This document shows positions 1 through 10,764 of a stretch of DNA of 64,000 bases, one piece after another. The stretch spans positions 186,001 through 250,000 of the forward strand of contig JAUIRK010000235.1 in assembly GCA_030549495.1 (NCBI GenBank). The letters are read 5' to 3'. How positions within the stretch are numbered: the first letter of the stretch is position 1; each line of letters opens with the position of its first letter. The DNA comes from Nectonema munidae. Lineage: Eukaryota > Nematomorpha > Nectonematoida > Nectonematidae. The notes below the pieces were generated by a model. The model worked only from the letters and a program-made list of their open reading frames with translations, searched no databases and was not told the origin of the DNA. The position numbers were made by a program, and so were the translations under genes.

Positions 1-556
1 CGTAATAAAAAGAAAAAAGTAGGGGATTTAGTCAAACTTTGCGATGGAGAAGTTTCGATTGTTCAATGGTTGGATAATCGAGTTGTTTATCTGGCTTCCA
101 ATTTTTGGAAAGCAGATAAAGTGGATAAAATAAAGAGGTACAGTCGAAAAGAAAAAAACATCTTTTTGTTTCGTCTCCTGATTGTTTCAGCTTTTATATG
201 GGTGGAGTGAACTTGCTTGACAGGTTTGTAAGTGAGTACCGCTCCAACATTCACTCAAAAAATCGTATTGGCCTCTCTTTATTAATTTTTCGAGTTTATC
301 TGTCGTAGCAGCATGGAAACTTTGTATGGAACTGAAATCAACACCTCGAAAGGACTTACTTGAGTTCACAAAAGACCTTGTGGGTTCATTGTTTTCTAAA
401 GCAACGCATTCAAAACCTAAAAATGGTCTGCACCATCCTGTCTCAGCTCTTAATCAAGGAAGATGTTTCTTTGTAAATAAATACAAAAAAAATGCTTTCA
501 TTGTAAGGTTCGCCTGCACCAACCCCCTTTGTTTTTACGATTATCATTCAAAATAA
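1..556 (+). pseudogene. piggyBac-type transposase, C-terminal relic
   Basis: Three reading frames in succession match the end of a piggyBac-family (DDE_Tnp_1_7) transposase. Frame 1 from base 1 gives VVYLASNFWK and KIKRYSRKEKN, like the family's 'V.LASTF...V.RWSRKEKK' block. A second frame from about 196 gives MGGVNLLDRFVSEYRSNI, the well-known GGVDLLDR.vs.YR block. A third frame, 326-556, ends in a Cys-rich tail (GRCFF...FACTNPLCFYDYHSK), like the C-terminal Cys-rich domain. At least two frameshifts separate the parts, and the 5' half lies outside the window. It is a dead DNA transposon copy; the family assignment is firm, the subfamily unknown. Confidence 0.8.
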
Positions 557-628
557 ATAAAAACTTACTTTTTTTTGTAAAAAAATTGAAATTGATTTTT
601 TTGTTTTTGATAGTAGCACTTGAGTCCA

Positions 629-655
629 ATGTTCCTATAGACTATAGAGGAACAT
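629..655. repeat. short imperfect palindrome (ATGTTCCTATAG arms)
   Basis: ATGTTCCTATAG is followed after one base by CTATAGAGGAACAT, a near-perfect hairpin. It lies about 75 bp downstream of the piggyBac transposase stop, so it may be a subterminal inverted repeat of that transposon. No terminal CCC...TTAA end was located. Confidence 0.4.
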
Positions 656-1187
656 CATAAACTTTTCTAAAATCTTTCAACTTAAAACTCAAAATCGTTC
701 ATTAAATGTTTTTTTGGAGTTATTTTGAGAATTTTTTATTATATGAAAACTTACTTTGGTATAAATAAAAAAAGTCTTCCTCAGCTTTGAGTTATTGTAA
801 CCGCTCTCCAAAAAGAAAAAATTGTTTAAATTATTTTTTATGAATTTTACAAAAAATATTTATAAGTAGGGTTCATTTTCTCGAAATCATCAATTTGAAG
901 TTTATTTTTTCCAATGATATAAAAAACAACAAAACATTTTAGGAATGAAAAACACGTCATTTATGTCATGTTCCTCTTGAGAAGATATTGGGTGTTAATG
1001 GGTAAATATATCCTTTACCGAGCTACTCCAGCTTTCCTATATTGCTCTTCACAAACGCCATCTTGCTTGGGGTGGAAGTAAAGTGACTTCTAAATGAACA
1101 CTTTGTGTGTAGATAGAAGTAAAAAATGAACAGACAACAAATGTACTGTTATTTCCCAAGAAATGGGGTTACTATATAAGTAAAAAT
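656..1187. other. AT-rich non-coding stretch
   Basis: No reading frame, repeat end or RNA gene is supported here. It probably contains the 3' flank of the piggyBac relic. Confidence 0.5.
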
Positions 1188-1852
1188 ATATTGCCTTGCT
1201 AGAAAAATGAGCAAATGATATACTTCTATATATGTATGTGCGTATGTTTGTATCTATGTATGTGTGAGATGTATGTATGCATGGTTCCGGGTCAAAACGC
1301 CTGAAAATAATAAATCGGGCGCTACTATTTTTTGAAGTTTATTCTATTTGGACAGTTTTCAAAACGGTCGATTTGACACGAAATGATAGTGATCAATTTG
1401 ACTTGAATGATAAAAGTGATCATACAAAAATACATTATTTCTTTGTTTTGAAAAACAATTAAACTACCAATTTAAACTGAAAATCACTTTGAAACCAGAA
1501 AAGATGTGACTAATTTAAGCAAGAATATAAATAATTTCTGATTTTGGTTCAAAATTTCCGGGGTAGTTCGATTCGATAAGATTGATAAATTAGAAATCTT
1601 TTATCTGTTTTTATGCATGTGAAACAAGAAAGTGTTAAAGTTAACATATTCTTAGAAAAATGTATAAGATAAATTGGAAAAAAGCGTCTTAAATTTTTAA
1701 ATATTTTTGTAGGTTTAAGTTTCACACGTTCTTGTATCGGGTGTTTTGGTTTCGGGCGTTTTGATTCGAATTCCTATGTATCTATGTATATGTGTGGGTG
1801 TGTATGTAAGTAATAATATATGCCTTGTTAGAAAAATGAGCAAATGATTATA
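1188..1852. repeat. direct repeat pair flanking a small inverted-repeat element
   Basis: A ~37-bp segment containing 'agaaaaatgagcaaatga' occurs at 1188-1224 and again at 1816-1852 in the same orientation. Each copy has a TATG-rich microsatellite on its inner side. Between them lies a ~490-bp inverted-repeat element (1283-1772). Confidence 0.55.
1283..1772. mobile_element. MITE-like element with ~24-bp inverted ends
   Basis: The left end (GGTTCCGGGTCAAAACGCC) and the reverse complement of the right end (GAATTCGAATCAAAACGCCC) share the core TCAAAACGCC. The interior is AT-rich and codes for nothing recognisable. No clear target duplication was identified because both flanks are TATG-rich. The superfamily is unknown. 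Confidence 0.45.
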
Positions 1853-2103
1853 CTCCTACTTTTGTTGAACATTCTAAACAGCTGAGATGGGTGATTTTGT
1901 CCTGACACGCATTCAAAGAGTACACATTCGAGGCCCTGATAGTGCAGGATTATATTCATATGTATACCCGTTATTATTCTTTCTGCCACTATATGAGGCC
2001 ACTTTGCGTAGTGAATGTTAGCATGCACGCACCCCAAAATTATTTCATATGGGCATGCTGACTTTAAAGATGCAAATTGGAAACAATTAGAAAGGTGAAC
2101 GAT

Positions 2104-2109
2104 TTTATT
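2104..2109 (-). terminator. poly(A) signal AATAAA of Cys-rich gene A
   Basis: AATAAA on the minus strand begins immediately after the TGA stop codon. The 3' UTR must therefore be extremely short. Confidence 0.6.
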
Positions 2110-2421
2110 TCACTCAAACTTAAGCATGAACTGTTTTGCATAATTTTTGAGCTCCTTCTTCCTTGTCATGGAGACTCGTTCACATACTTCTCCCGTTTGT
2201 ATGCAGGTGTTGTAGCACTCCTTCCAGTTGTCTTCGGAGGAACACACTTGGACGCAGTTGTTGCAATTGTTGCTGCGCGGACAATAAACGGCCTCTCGAC
2301 AAGAGCGGTCGAATTTCAAGCATTTCTTGCTCAACGGATTGATCGTATCGACCGGAGGAAAAAAACTCTCCAGCTTTTCTTTCAACTTCTTGCAATCGTT
2401 CTCTTTGGCCAAGAAGGAAAT
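2110..2421 (-). CDS. Cys-rich small protein A, terminal exon
   Basis: Terminal coding exon of a small Cys-rich protein that I do not recognise from any named family. It opens after a strong acceptor (TTATTTTTTTAG at 2433-2422) in phase 0 with ISFLAKENDC and ends at a TGA (2112-2110). Ten cysteines are arranged around the core KKC-KFD-CRE-CPRSNNC-NC-C-WKEC-C-VC, followed by a basic RKKELK tail. The exon at 51272-51577 on the other strand encodes a close paralogue with all ten cysteines and the same intron position and phase. An AATAAA lies directly after the stop (2109-2104). The hydrophobic start of the exon suggests it continues a signal peptide from an upstream exon, which I could not find. 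The protein is likely secreted and disulphide-bonded; its function is unknown. Confidence 0.75.
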   Translation of the reverse strand: MSFLAKENDCKKLKEKLESFFPPVDTINPLSKKCLKFDRSCREAVYCPRSNNCNNCVQVCSSEDNWKECYNTCIQTGEVCERVSMTRKKELKNYAKQFMLKFE

Positions 2422-2433
2422 CTAAAAAAATAA

Positions 2434-4365
2434 TTCTATATATTACACATACCAGGGTTTTTTTGTGTGAAATCATTGGGCCTTGGACCTCCATCTCTTC
2501 ACATTTATTTTTTGATTTCTTAATTTCTTGAAAAAGTACATTCTTTGAAGAAAACACACAATTTTGATGCTTTTATATCAAACCAGGTTAAATTAATCTC
2601 CTTATCATGATCATCTCATTCATGATCATTGGCTAGATAAGAGAAGCCAGAAAATTATATTAGATCTGTGTGTATTCAACTATATTATATTAGATCTATG
2701 TGTATTGGAGAAAAATCATTATAATTTTGGTCACTATAAATCAAAGGTTTCTGAGCTGCAATAGATCAAACTTAATTTTGTCAAAATAAATTTACGTAAC
2801 CCATATAAGACTAATATGTTTTTTGTGACTATTTGATGAAACAAATAAAAAAAATGAATATGCTAGTTGAATGTCAAAAACTAATAAGAATCACCGAAAT
2901 TAACGCCATCCTCATTGTTCAAAGGTGATTTTGTTCATTGAAAGAATTTACTTTTCTTCATGTTAGTAGAAATTATTCCCCGCACTATAAACTTCCACAC
3001 TCGAAAATATTTTACTTTTTCCAATATCCGGTATTTCCTTGAAATTATTTCCACATACTTCAATACTTTACCATAAATTTCCCAAATCAATCACAATACA
3101 ATATTTTCAAACAATGAAAATATTATCAAAAACACATGAAATCAGTTCCTGGAGTTATTTTCTGTTTTTAATTTTTTATGCAGAGCATGAAAGTTTACTT
3201 TTATCAGATTTTTTGCACTTTATTGCGTGAACACTACTAAAAGGACATAGTTTCATTTCATTAGATTTTATACTTATTTTTACATAAGATATAGATAAAG
3301 AGAGACTGCCACCCAGTAGTAGGAATGGTTAAACTGTTAAAGGAATGGTAAGTCAAAACATTTCATTTACTATTCATTTACTTACTCTGCTGTTTTCTAC
3401 ACTACTTTTTCTTTACTTGAAAAGAAGCAAGCAAGTCAGCATTGTTGATAAAAAGTGTGCTTCAATTTCATACGTCTAAATAGTATTTACATAACAAACA
3501 TCAAAAATATAGATTTCTTTATAAATCAAATTTAAACTAGAATAAGTCATCTCTTTTCATGGCATTATTATTAGCCATATGGTTATGCCATGTCTTCACA
3601 AAACATTGGTAAAGCAATTGTTATGTCGATTTTCTGCTTATACATCTAAGATGCCTGATTTATGAGACCAACGGAATAATTGAAAATGATTCTCTTACGA
3701 AGCATACATATATGACGACCCCTACAGGGAGAGGCTAAATAAAATTCTAGATGCTCTGTATTAAAAAAAATAGAGCACGAGGGGTAAAAATTAGGTTCAA
3801 ACTTAAAATTTTTGGGGGATCCCTTATTGGTTTCAAGGACAAAAAAATTTTCAACGTGTGAATGCTTTACATTACTTTAAACAAATTCACTGCGCTCCAA
3901 AAGAATGCAATACATCGAGATTTTTTTGCCAACTTGAGACAAACAAGGTCAGCAAACACTGTGTACTGACTGAAAGCGTATCAGTTGTGTATGTTTCTAT
4001 TCCATCCACTGGAATGGGAAACATCCGGTTCAAATGCTTTTTCCCTACGTGACGTGAATACCTGAGTTCAACAAATGATGATGAAGAAATTTTATCAAGA
4101 TTCCCTCAAAGCACCAGATGGAACGGAATCTTTCGTCTAACAAAAGATGTTCAGGGGAGATCTCCAACAAACAAATTTTCAATTGATTTTCTCACCACAA
4201 GTCACATCATTACCTCCATTTCTATAATATACAATATTCTGTACTTCTCATATTTTGGCAGTTGCCTTACGATTGATTTACTGAGGTCTTTTTTGCATAA
4301 ACCTCATCATATGCGTTTTTACTACTGAGGAAGGAGGAGGTGCAAAATAAATTTTAGGAGGGCTT
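2434..4365. other. non-coding stretch; no exon found
   Basis: No convincing coding exon is visible on either strand. A short duplication (two copies of a segment containing 'tattagatct.tgtgtatt') lies near 2655-2705. The missing first exon of Cys-rich gene A should lie here or beyond, but no ATG plus hydrophobic codons ending in a minus-strand GT donor was found. Confidence 0.4.
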
Positions 4366-4389
4366 TGCTCCCAATGGCTACGCCTCTGT
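4366..4389. mobile_element. solitary hAT-like terminal sequence
   Basis: Reading inward on the minus strand, CAGAGGCGTAGCCATTGGG resembles the CAG.GGCGTAGC ends of many hAT elements. A similar end (CAGTGGCGTAGCGAGAGGG) occurs at 41348. The partner end was not found. Confidence 0.3.
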
Positions 4390-4621
4390 TCTCTAATGAT
4401 CCAGCACACCGAGCAATAGGGCTGGTCCATTTTTCACAAAAGTTGATTATGAAACTTGTTTTTTTTATTTAAAATCAACTAACTGCATAAACTTGAAGAA
4501 TACCTTTAACAATTTTTTTGATGTTTTTTTGCAAATTAGTGGGATAAGCGCCTCTTGTCAATAAGGATATTATTCTAATCGCTAAATTTAGTCATCTGGA
4601 ATGATTTATTGGACCAATTTT

Positions 4622-5950
4622 CTAAGCAGCAAATCTTTCTTCCACATGTCCTCGTGAAATTCCCAAGGCATACTCAAGTAAAAGTCCTTGGTCAGGGCTC
4701 AAAATCTTCAGTATTTCTTCTTGAAAAAACAAACTATCCAAATCTTCTCCTATTCTAGAAAATACAATTTGTGGTAGTGCTTGAATGTCTTTTTGGCAAA
4801 GCTTACTTAATGCTCCTGAAAACATTGCTGGACTTGTTGTTTTTCCAGCAAAATGTTTGAATATTGCTCTGAAAGGAAGTTCATTTTGATGCAGAGAACA
4901 GCCAACTGTATGTAATTTGTACCGAACTATTTGTTCAAGAAGCTGGTTAATACTGGGTTAACACTTTTGTTATCAAGAAAACTTTTTCCCTCAACGCTGT
5001 CGAAGTCTTATAAAACAGAGAAGACTTCTTTGGCAAGGTGGTTTCTTCCAGTTGATCATTTAATTGGAATTTTCATATGTCTTAAGTAAGTTGTCCCTTT
5101 TTCTCTTTCTTTTACGGTAAAAGTTAAATGATTTCTCCATTTGCATTCAGAGCTTCCGTGTATGACATAGATTCATTATCTATCCTTCCATCAATTCCAA
5201 TGCATATCAAATTTTTCAAATCTATTTCATGCTTTTCTCTATTTTTTTATTTTATCTTCTTTTTTCCCTGTCTATTTTAGATTTATCAAGTAAAATTTGA
5301 TTAGCATTAATACTTTTATCAAGAAGATTGATTGCTTCCTAATCAAGCAAAAGAGCGTTAGCAAGACTTACAGAAAGAGACAAAGAAATATCTCTTTTTA
5401 TGGCGTTACTGGCAATTTATGTGTCTTCAAAAGACTTTAAGAATCTGGGAGTTTTTATCTGGTAAAAAAATTATATCGCTGAGATCAGAATCTTTTTCTT
5501 TCGAACTATCCTTCATGAAAGAATTGTCACAATTATAATCAAATGAAGTCTCTTTACCGCTTCATTTTTTGAGAGCTGAATCTGATGGCTTTCAGCTTGA
5601 TTTTTTTTTATCTTGCTTTTTGACAGCGTTTCTATCAACAACTCCTAACTGATAAAAACCTCTACTGCCAATTCTTGCTCGTTCATCTTTTAAATGCACT
5701 CTTTCTTCAACCGGAACTTTCTTTTTTGGTGGACAGGTACAAACTAAAGGTTTTTGGATACAATTTTCCGCTTTACTGCATTAGCATTACAAGAATGAAT
5801 TGGTAAATTACAAGTACAAGCAGAAATATCAAAAATTCTGTCCAATTTTTTTCTAAATTTGTTCTTGTTTTGTTGTAAGTCACTTTCTATTGATATTTTT
5901 AGCCTCTTTAAAGCAACTTTTATCTACCATTTTAACAACACAGTATTCAT
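4622..5950 (-). pseudogene. multicopy transposon-like family A relic
   Basis: The best block (about 4900-4622) reads HQNELPFRAIFKHFAGKTT, then FSGALSKLCQKDIQ and LSPDQGLLLEYALGISRG. It aligns with the H.NELP.RHLF..LDG.T....GFSGPIGK block that I recall from many-copy uncharacterised proteins of arthropods and Hydra. Farther upstream on the same strand (about 5820-5690) is a Cys-rich segment (DISACTCNLPIHSCNANA), also typical of the family. Several stops and frame changes separate the parts. A second, longer copy lies at 15330-20440 on the + strand. These proteins behave as mobile-element proteins, but I cannot assign a transposase superfamily. Confidence 0.6.
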
Positions 5951-6633
5951 CGTATAAAGTAAGTCGAGGGTATACTCACTCTTTGTATATGAGTTGCTGT
6001 TTTTAAGAAAATAACTGTATTGTATTACTTCTCTTGTGGTTGGCGGTTTTGATTCGATTAACAGAGAATGTTTTCCACAAAACTTTTTTAAATTACGCTT
6101 TCTATTAAAAGGAAATATTTTTTAGCCATTTTAAAACTGAGATAAGACTAAAATTAAATAAAAAATGTGAGGAAACATAAAATTTGAATTAAATTAAAAT
6201 AGAATTTCCTCAAAAAGTTACTCAATATCTTGACATAAAACTTGAAAGTGATTTATTTATATAATATTTCGCTCATCTAGACGTGTCCAAAGTGACAGTT
6301 GCATAATCAATCTACCCTACCGAGCAATTAAAGAAATTTTAGAAGATATCTTCCGTAAGTTATTAGTGCGATTTAATTCAGCTTGATTTGTCCACCGACG
6401 TAAGGAACTCGGTTCAAGTTCTCGTATTCGCTCGGTATGTAAGAAATGAGGGCATTGAGTAAGAATTTTTAATGAATTTGGCATTAGAAGTTGCCTATAG
6501 TATTTTGTTGATTCATTTGAACTGTGTCTAAATAAAACAAAATCTGGTTTTATGACTTGTGCCGTAAAAGTATCTCGTCATGTTAAATTTATGCATTGCA
6601 TGATTTTTGTATTTTCATGCAAATTCCTCTTTT
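5951..6633. other. AT-rich non-coding stretch
   Basis: No supported feature. It includes the left flank of the dispersed repeat described at 6634. Confidence 0.4.
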
Positions 6634-6684
6634 TGAGATTTAAGTATTTCAGTGTATGGGCATTTACTGTCAAAATGTATGTAG
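6634..6684 (+). repeat. dispersed repeat D, copy 1, left part
   Basis: This 51-bp stretch ending at the hAT insertion matches 30150-30205 (shared 'atttcagtg' and 'atgtagt' blocks). The same repeat resumes at 10765 on the far side of the hAT element. Confidence 0.65.
6677..6684 (+). repeat. 8-bp target duplication GTATGTAG (left)
   Basis: GTATGTAG abuts the left end of the hAT element. The same eight bases follow its right end at 10765-10772. Eight bp is the hallmark target duplication of hAT transposons. Confidence 0.85.
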
Positions 6685-6844
6685 TAGAGATGTATCGGAT
6701 ATCCACTTCCGCATATGTGGATCAATCGCAAAATTTTTTACATCCTCATCTGCGAATTTTTTTCATGGTAACATCAGCATTCGCATCCGCAATTAAAAAT
6801 CTTTACATTATAGCTACTTTTCTCATTTTTACATTATAGCTACT

Positions 6845-7079
6845 TTTTTCGATCCGAGATTCAAAAGTAAATTGTTCGCCAATTTTAAAACAACCAATAA
6901 AGTAAAAACTTTCCATTTGAATTTATATGATGAAGATAAGATTGATAATAGTAATGTAAAAGTAAAAAGCTGCAAAAATGAAGAAAAGTGCTAATGAAGT
7001 TAATATTTCTTTGAATGAGCAATGGACTCTATTCTAAACTCTAGTAGTGAAGAAGGAAACGAGAAAGAAAATGAAGCTT
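6845..7079 (+). pseudogene. hAT transposase C-terminal fragment (part 1)
   Basis: The frame reads ATFFDPRFKSKLFANF, the conserved (S/A)T.LDPRFK block that begins the C-terminal half of hAT transposases, followed by an acidic linker (SSEEGNEKENEAF). The frame continues across the piggyBac-like insertion if one TTAA is counted (AFNEEITK). On the far side, 10460-10520 gives EWCKTKKEEFPFLSKIATCP, like the W..N...FP.LS.LA dimerisation region. It is a relic with at least one frameshift. Confidence 0.7.
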
Positions 7080-7083
7080 TTAA
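7080..7083. repeat. TTAA target duplication (left)
   Basis: TTAA precedes the CCCTATTAG end of the nested element. A second TTAA follows the other end at 10423-10426. TTAA is the invariant target of piggyBac transposons. Confidence 0.8.
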
Positions 7084-7096
7084 CCCTATTAGTGCT

Positions 7097-7115
7097 GGGG
7101 GGGGGGGGGGGGGGG
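7097..7115 (+). repeat. G19 tract beside left piggyBac-like end
   Basis: A run of 19 guanines directly follows the 16-bp inverted repeat. The right end has a comparable G/C tract (10352-10383). Length uncertainty in sequencing is likely. Confidence 0.7.
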
Positions 7116-7239
7116 ATCCTTCATTAAAAAATTAATTGTAAAAAATTGGCCGAATCCTTCAAATTTAGTGACTTTTCCTAAAATCGCTAGCGGCATCTTT
7201 TGAAACCATTTTCATGGTAGTTGAATGACCCTTTCATGT

Positions 7240-8450
7240 CCAAAACTGTCAATCAAAAATTAAAATTTTTCAGCAAAATTTTGACAATCGGTAATGCTGT
7301 TTTCATTTCTGGACTCATTTTCTACATTTAGGGTTTGAAAATACCTATAAGTGTTAATCTAATTTGCGGTTTACTTCTAAAAATTGTCTCCAAAAATATT
7401 CATTCAAATTTTACAATGAAATATATGTTTTTATACCAAATCAACCATGCTGTTTCTATTTCTGAACTAATTTTTCACATTTAGAGGTTTTAAAATATCT
7501 GTCAATGTCAATCAAATTTGCGGTTTACTTCTAAAAGCTACCTCCAAAAATATTCTCTCAATTTTAGATAAAATATATGTTTTATAGCAAATCGGCCATG
7601 CTGTCATTTTTTACATTTAGGATGTGAAAATACCTATAAGTGTTAAACAAATTTGCGGTTTACCTCTAAAAATTGTCTCCAAAAACATTCATTCAAATTT
7701 TACAACGAAATATATGTTTTTATACCAAAACAACCATGCTAGTTTCATTTATGGACTCTATTTTTGCAGTTTGGATTTGAAAATACATATAAGTATCAAT
7801 TAAATTTGCGTTTAGTTCAAAAAGTTGTTTCCAAAAATATTGATTCAAATTTTACATGAAATATATGTTTTTATGACAAATAGATCATGATGATTTCATT
7901 TCTGAACACAGTTTTCGCATTTAAAGGTTTTACTGCTAGTGTCAATCAAATTTGCGGTTTATGTCTGAAAACTTTATCCCAAAATATATCTAATTTTACA
8001 TGAAATATATGTTTTTATACCAATTCGACCATGATAATTTTTATCTCTGAAATCATTTTTTGCATTTAGAGGTTTTAAAGGTCTGAACGTGTCAATCAAA
8101 TGTTCGATTTACGTCTAATGTTTACAAAATATTTTTGAAATTTAAATAAATTATCTGTTTTTATGCCTGGAAGATGCTGGTTTCATTTTTGGACTCAGGT
8201 TTGGCATTGGTTTTAAAATATCTGAAAGCTTCAATCAGATTTGCGGTTTACTTTAGATACTGTCTTCAAAAATATTTTCAAAAAAATAAAATATCTGTTT
8301 TATACCAAATCGACTATGCTTATTTTATTTCTGTACTGGATTTTGGATAATACGGTTAAAAAATATCTCGAAGTGGCAATTGAATTAGTAATGTATGCCT
8401 AATAATCAGTTCTGTAAAAAATTTTCAAAAAATGGCTGCATATTAGATAT
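7240..8450. repeat. degenerate ~145-bp tandem repeat array
   Basis: About eight diverged units repeat roughly every 140-150 bp. Landmarks are 'aaatttgcggttta', 'tccaaaaatatt', 'aaatatatgtttttat' and 'ccatgct'. Units differ by substitutions and small gaps, so the array is old. It lies wholly inside the piggyBac-like element. Confidence 0.75.
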
Positions 8451-9489
8451 ATAGTGAAAATATACCTTTTTTTTATTTATATATTTTGGCTTATAATACT
8501 ATCTACAATCATCTTGAGTATGAACTATTTATTAAAAAAAAAACGTATTATAAAATTTTTTGAAAAATTGTATCAGAAAAGGAACCAAGTTGAAAACTAA
8601 TTGAAAAGAGAACATGTGATCAAAACAAATAATTAAAAAAATATGTATCCTGACTAAATGGAAGATTTACCATGTTCTAATGAACTAGGAAGTGGTTTAA
8701 ATTATATAATATTAGATGCTTCAAAAAAGATTTTGACTGCGAAAAAGAAGTTCCTCTTTTACAAATGAAAAATATTTAAATCTATAGCTTATCATCTAGG
8801 ATTACAATTAACATTTAGCTAAGATGGGTAGGAAATCTGAAAATTTAGAATAGATCAGATTTATCAAAAATGGCACAGATGCCAATATGTGAGAGTTTAG
8901 TCACTATCAAGATATTTTTAATTTAAATTGAATTTGTCCATCTTTTTCCCTTTGCGTCAGAGATAATTTTTAGATGAAGAACGTGGATAACTTTGTAATT
9001 GAACAATGAACATCACGAATGATTCATCAGAAAAAAACATTTGAAATGAGATTGGTTGGCAAATATTCAGGCCTGATAATAAAATACACGATACTGATAA
9101 AAAAGTCTAAGATCATCAAGAAGATTCTTTAATTAGAATGCTTTGAGAGAGGAAAAAAGTAATTTTATCATTGTAAAAAATTTTCGAACACACATTGAAG
9201 AATATAAATTTCTAATGAAAAAAGAGCTACCAAGAAAGGATCATCATGGAATGAATAGCAAATTTACTTACTGTAAATTATAATATGACATAGAGATTAC
9301 GAGCCGATAACGAATTTGTAGCCAAAAAGATGGAGGTCCTATCGAGTTACATAAGTTACTGTAGAATGAAATATTTTGAGTGAATTAAACACCTAAAGTT
9401 TGTTTATTAAATAAATTAAGAAAATAATTACCAGAGAAATACTGCAAGTAGAAGTTATTTATATGTTTATATATTTGACATTGATTTAC
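8451..9489. other. unique AT-rich interior of the piggyBac-like element
   Basis: No coding region or repeat was recognised in this kilobase between the two tandem arrays. Confidence 0.4.
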
Positions 9490-10330
9490 AGGTTTAATCG
9501 ATTTTTTGACACGTTTTATTGATTTCATTAAAAATGAACATCACCATTAAATTCTACATACTTGAAATGTATAAAAAACTTTTTATAAGAATAAAAATTT
9601 TAATTTTGACATGGGCTGTCTATTTAAATTATTTTGTCAGGTTTGACTAATTTTTATATAGAAAAAAGGAATATAACCAGTAAACACAGCCTACTTGAAA
9701 ATGGGTATGTGTGTAAAATGCCATACATGGTAAACTTCATCATTTCCCTATACTTTCTATTAAACGTAATTCTCTAACTCAAAAAACCGTGCCTGATCCT
9801 TTTTTTTCGGATAAATCAATTTTTTGACAGGTTTGATTGATTTTCATAAAAAATGAATATCACCACTGAATTCAGCATGCTTGAAAATGAGTATATATGT
9901 GTAAAAAACATTATATAATTATTTAGATAAAAAGCCTCTTTTTAAGATGAACTGTCACATTTAGATCAATTTTTTGACAGTTTGATTGATTTTCATAAAA
10001 AATAAATATCACCACTAAATTCAGCATATTTGAAAATGGGTATACATGTGTAAAAAACTTTATATAATTATTTAGATAAAAAGTTTCTTTTTGAGATGAG
10101 CTGTCACATTTAGATCATTTTTTGACAGGTTTGATTGATTTTGATAAAAAATGAATATCACCACTAAATTCAGCATATTTGAAAATGGGTATACATGTGT
10201 AAAAAACTTTATATAATTATTTAAATAAAAAGTTCATTTTTGAGATGAGCTATCAAATATAAATCAATTTTTTGACAGGTTTGATTGATTTTGATAAAAA
10301 ATGGACATCACAACTGAATTTATAAAAACT
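9490..10330. repeat. ~150-bp tandem repeat array
   Basis: The landmark 'ttttttgacaggtttgattg' recurs near 9822, 9967, 10113 and 10267, with more diverged copies near 9493 and 9633. Each unit also has 'aatatcaccactaaattcagca' and 'tgtgtaaaaaactttatataa'. The right-hand units are the most alike, pointing to recent expansion at that end. It is not obviously the same sequence as the 7240-8450 array. Confidence 0.75.
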
Positions 10331-10351
10331 TATTAATATCTGAGAAAAATA

Positions 10352-10383
10352 GGGGGGGGGGGGGCACTTTACGCCCCCCCCCC
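10352..10383. repeat. G13-loop-C10 hairpin near right piggyBac-like end
   Basis: Thirteen guanines, a nine-base spacer (CACTTTACG) and ten cytosines can form a GC hairpin or, on either strand, a quadruplex. It lies about 40 bp inside the right terminal repeat. Confidence 0.7.
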
Positions 10384-10422
10384 ACCACTTGAGCGGACAA
10401 ATTTTGCCCAGCACTAATAGGG

Positions 10423-10426
10423 TTAA
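10423..10426. repeat. TTAA target duplication (right)
   Basis: Partner of the TTAA at 7080-7083. Confidence 0.8.
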
Positions 10427-10764
10427 TGAAGAAATAACGAAGATTCATATAATTGCTTAGAATGGTGTAAAACTAAAAAAGAAGAATTTCCATTTTTATC
10501 AAAAATTGCTACCTGTCCTTCTAGCACTGTTCAAATCTAGAAGGATGATTTAGTTTTTTTACATTGGAGGATTAAAAAACAGTAAAAAATGTAAAAAAGG
10601 GATTACAATAGTACGATACTGTAAAATATAAAACATAATTTTTTAAAAATATTTTATATCCGCATAAAAATTTATTTTGGATATACGCATCCGCATTCGC
10701 TAGGATGTCAAATCTAATATCCGCATCCGTGTATGTAAAAAAATTCACATCCGATACATCTCTA

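Larger units (their letters stand above)
7084..10422. mobile_element. piggyBac-like non-autonomous element (TTAA, CCCTATTAGTGCTGGG ends)
   Basis: The left end CCCTATTAGTGCTGGG and the right end CCCAGCACTAATAGGG are perfect 16-bp inverted repeats, flanked by TTAA on both sides. A CCC start and a TTAA duplication are the piggyBac signature. There is no transposase in the 3339 bp: the interior holds two tandem-repeat arrays (about 7240-8450 and 9490-10330) and guanine tracts beside both ends. The insertion split a hAT transposase relic whose frame closes when one TTAA is kept. It was presumably mobilised by a transposase supplied elsewhere. Confidence 0.85.
6685..10764 (+). mobile_element. hAT element with TSD, carrying a nested piggyBac-like insertion
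   Basis: The left end TAGAGATGTATCGGAT and the reverse complement of the right end (TAGAGATGTATCGGATGT) are matching terminal inverted repeats, flanked by the 8-bp duplication GTATGTAG. Inside are two pieces of a hAT transposase C-terminus (6845-7079 and 10427-10530), so this is an internally deleted hAT copy that later received the 3339-bp piggyBac-like element at 7084-10422. Without that insert the element would be about 740 bp. A related 330-bp derivative with the same ends is at 12965-13296. Confidence 0.85.

Noticed and set aside
2077-2557. Frames on the + strand (2077-2433) and second - frame (2180-2557) over the Cys-rich exon
   Set aside because: They are shadows of the real minus-strand exon, which has splice signals, a poly(A) signal and a paralogue at 51272.
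4830-5950. Host gene for the Cys-rich block near 5700-5820
   Set aside because: The surrounding blocks place it in the broken multicopy family A relic.
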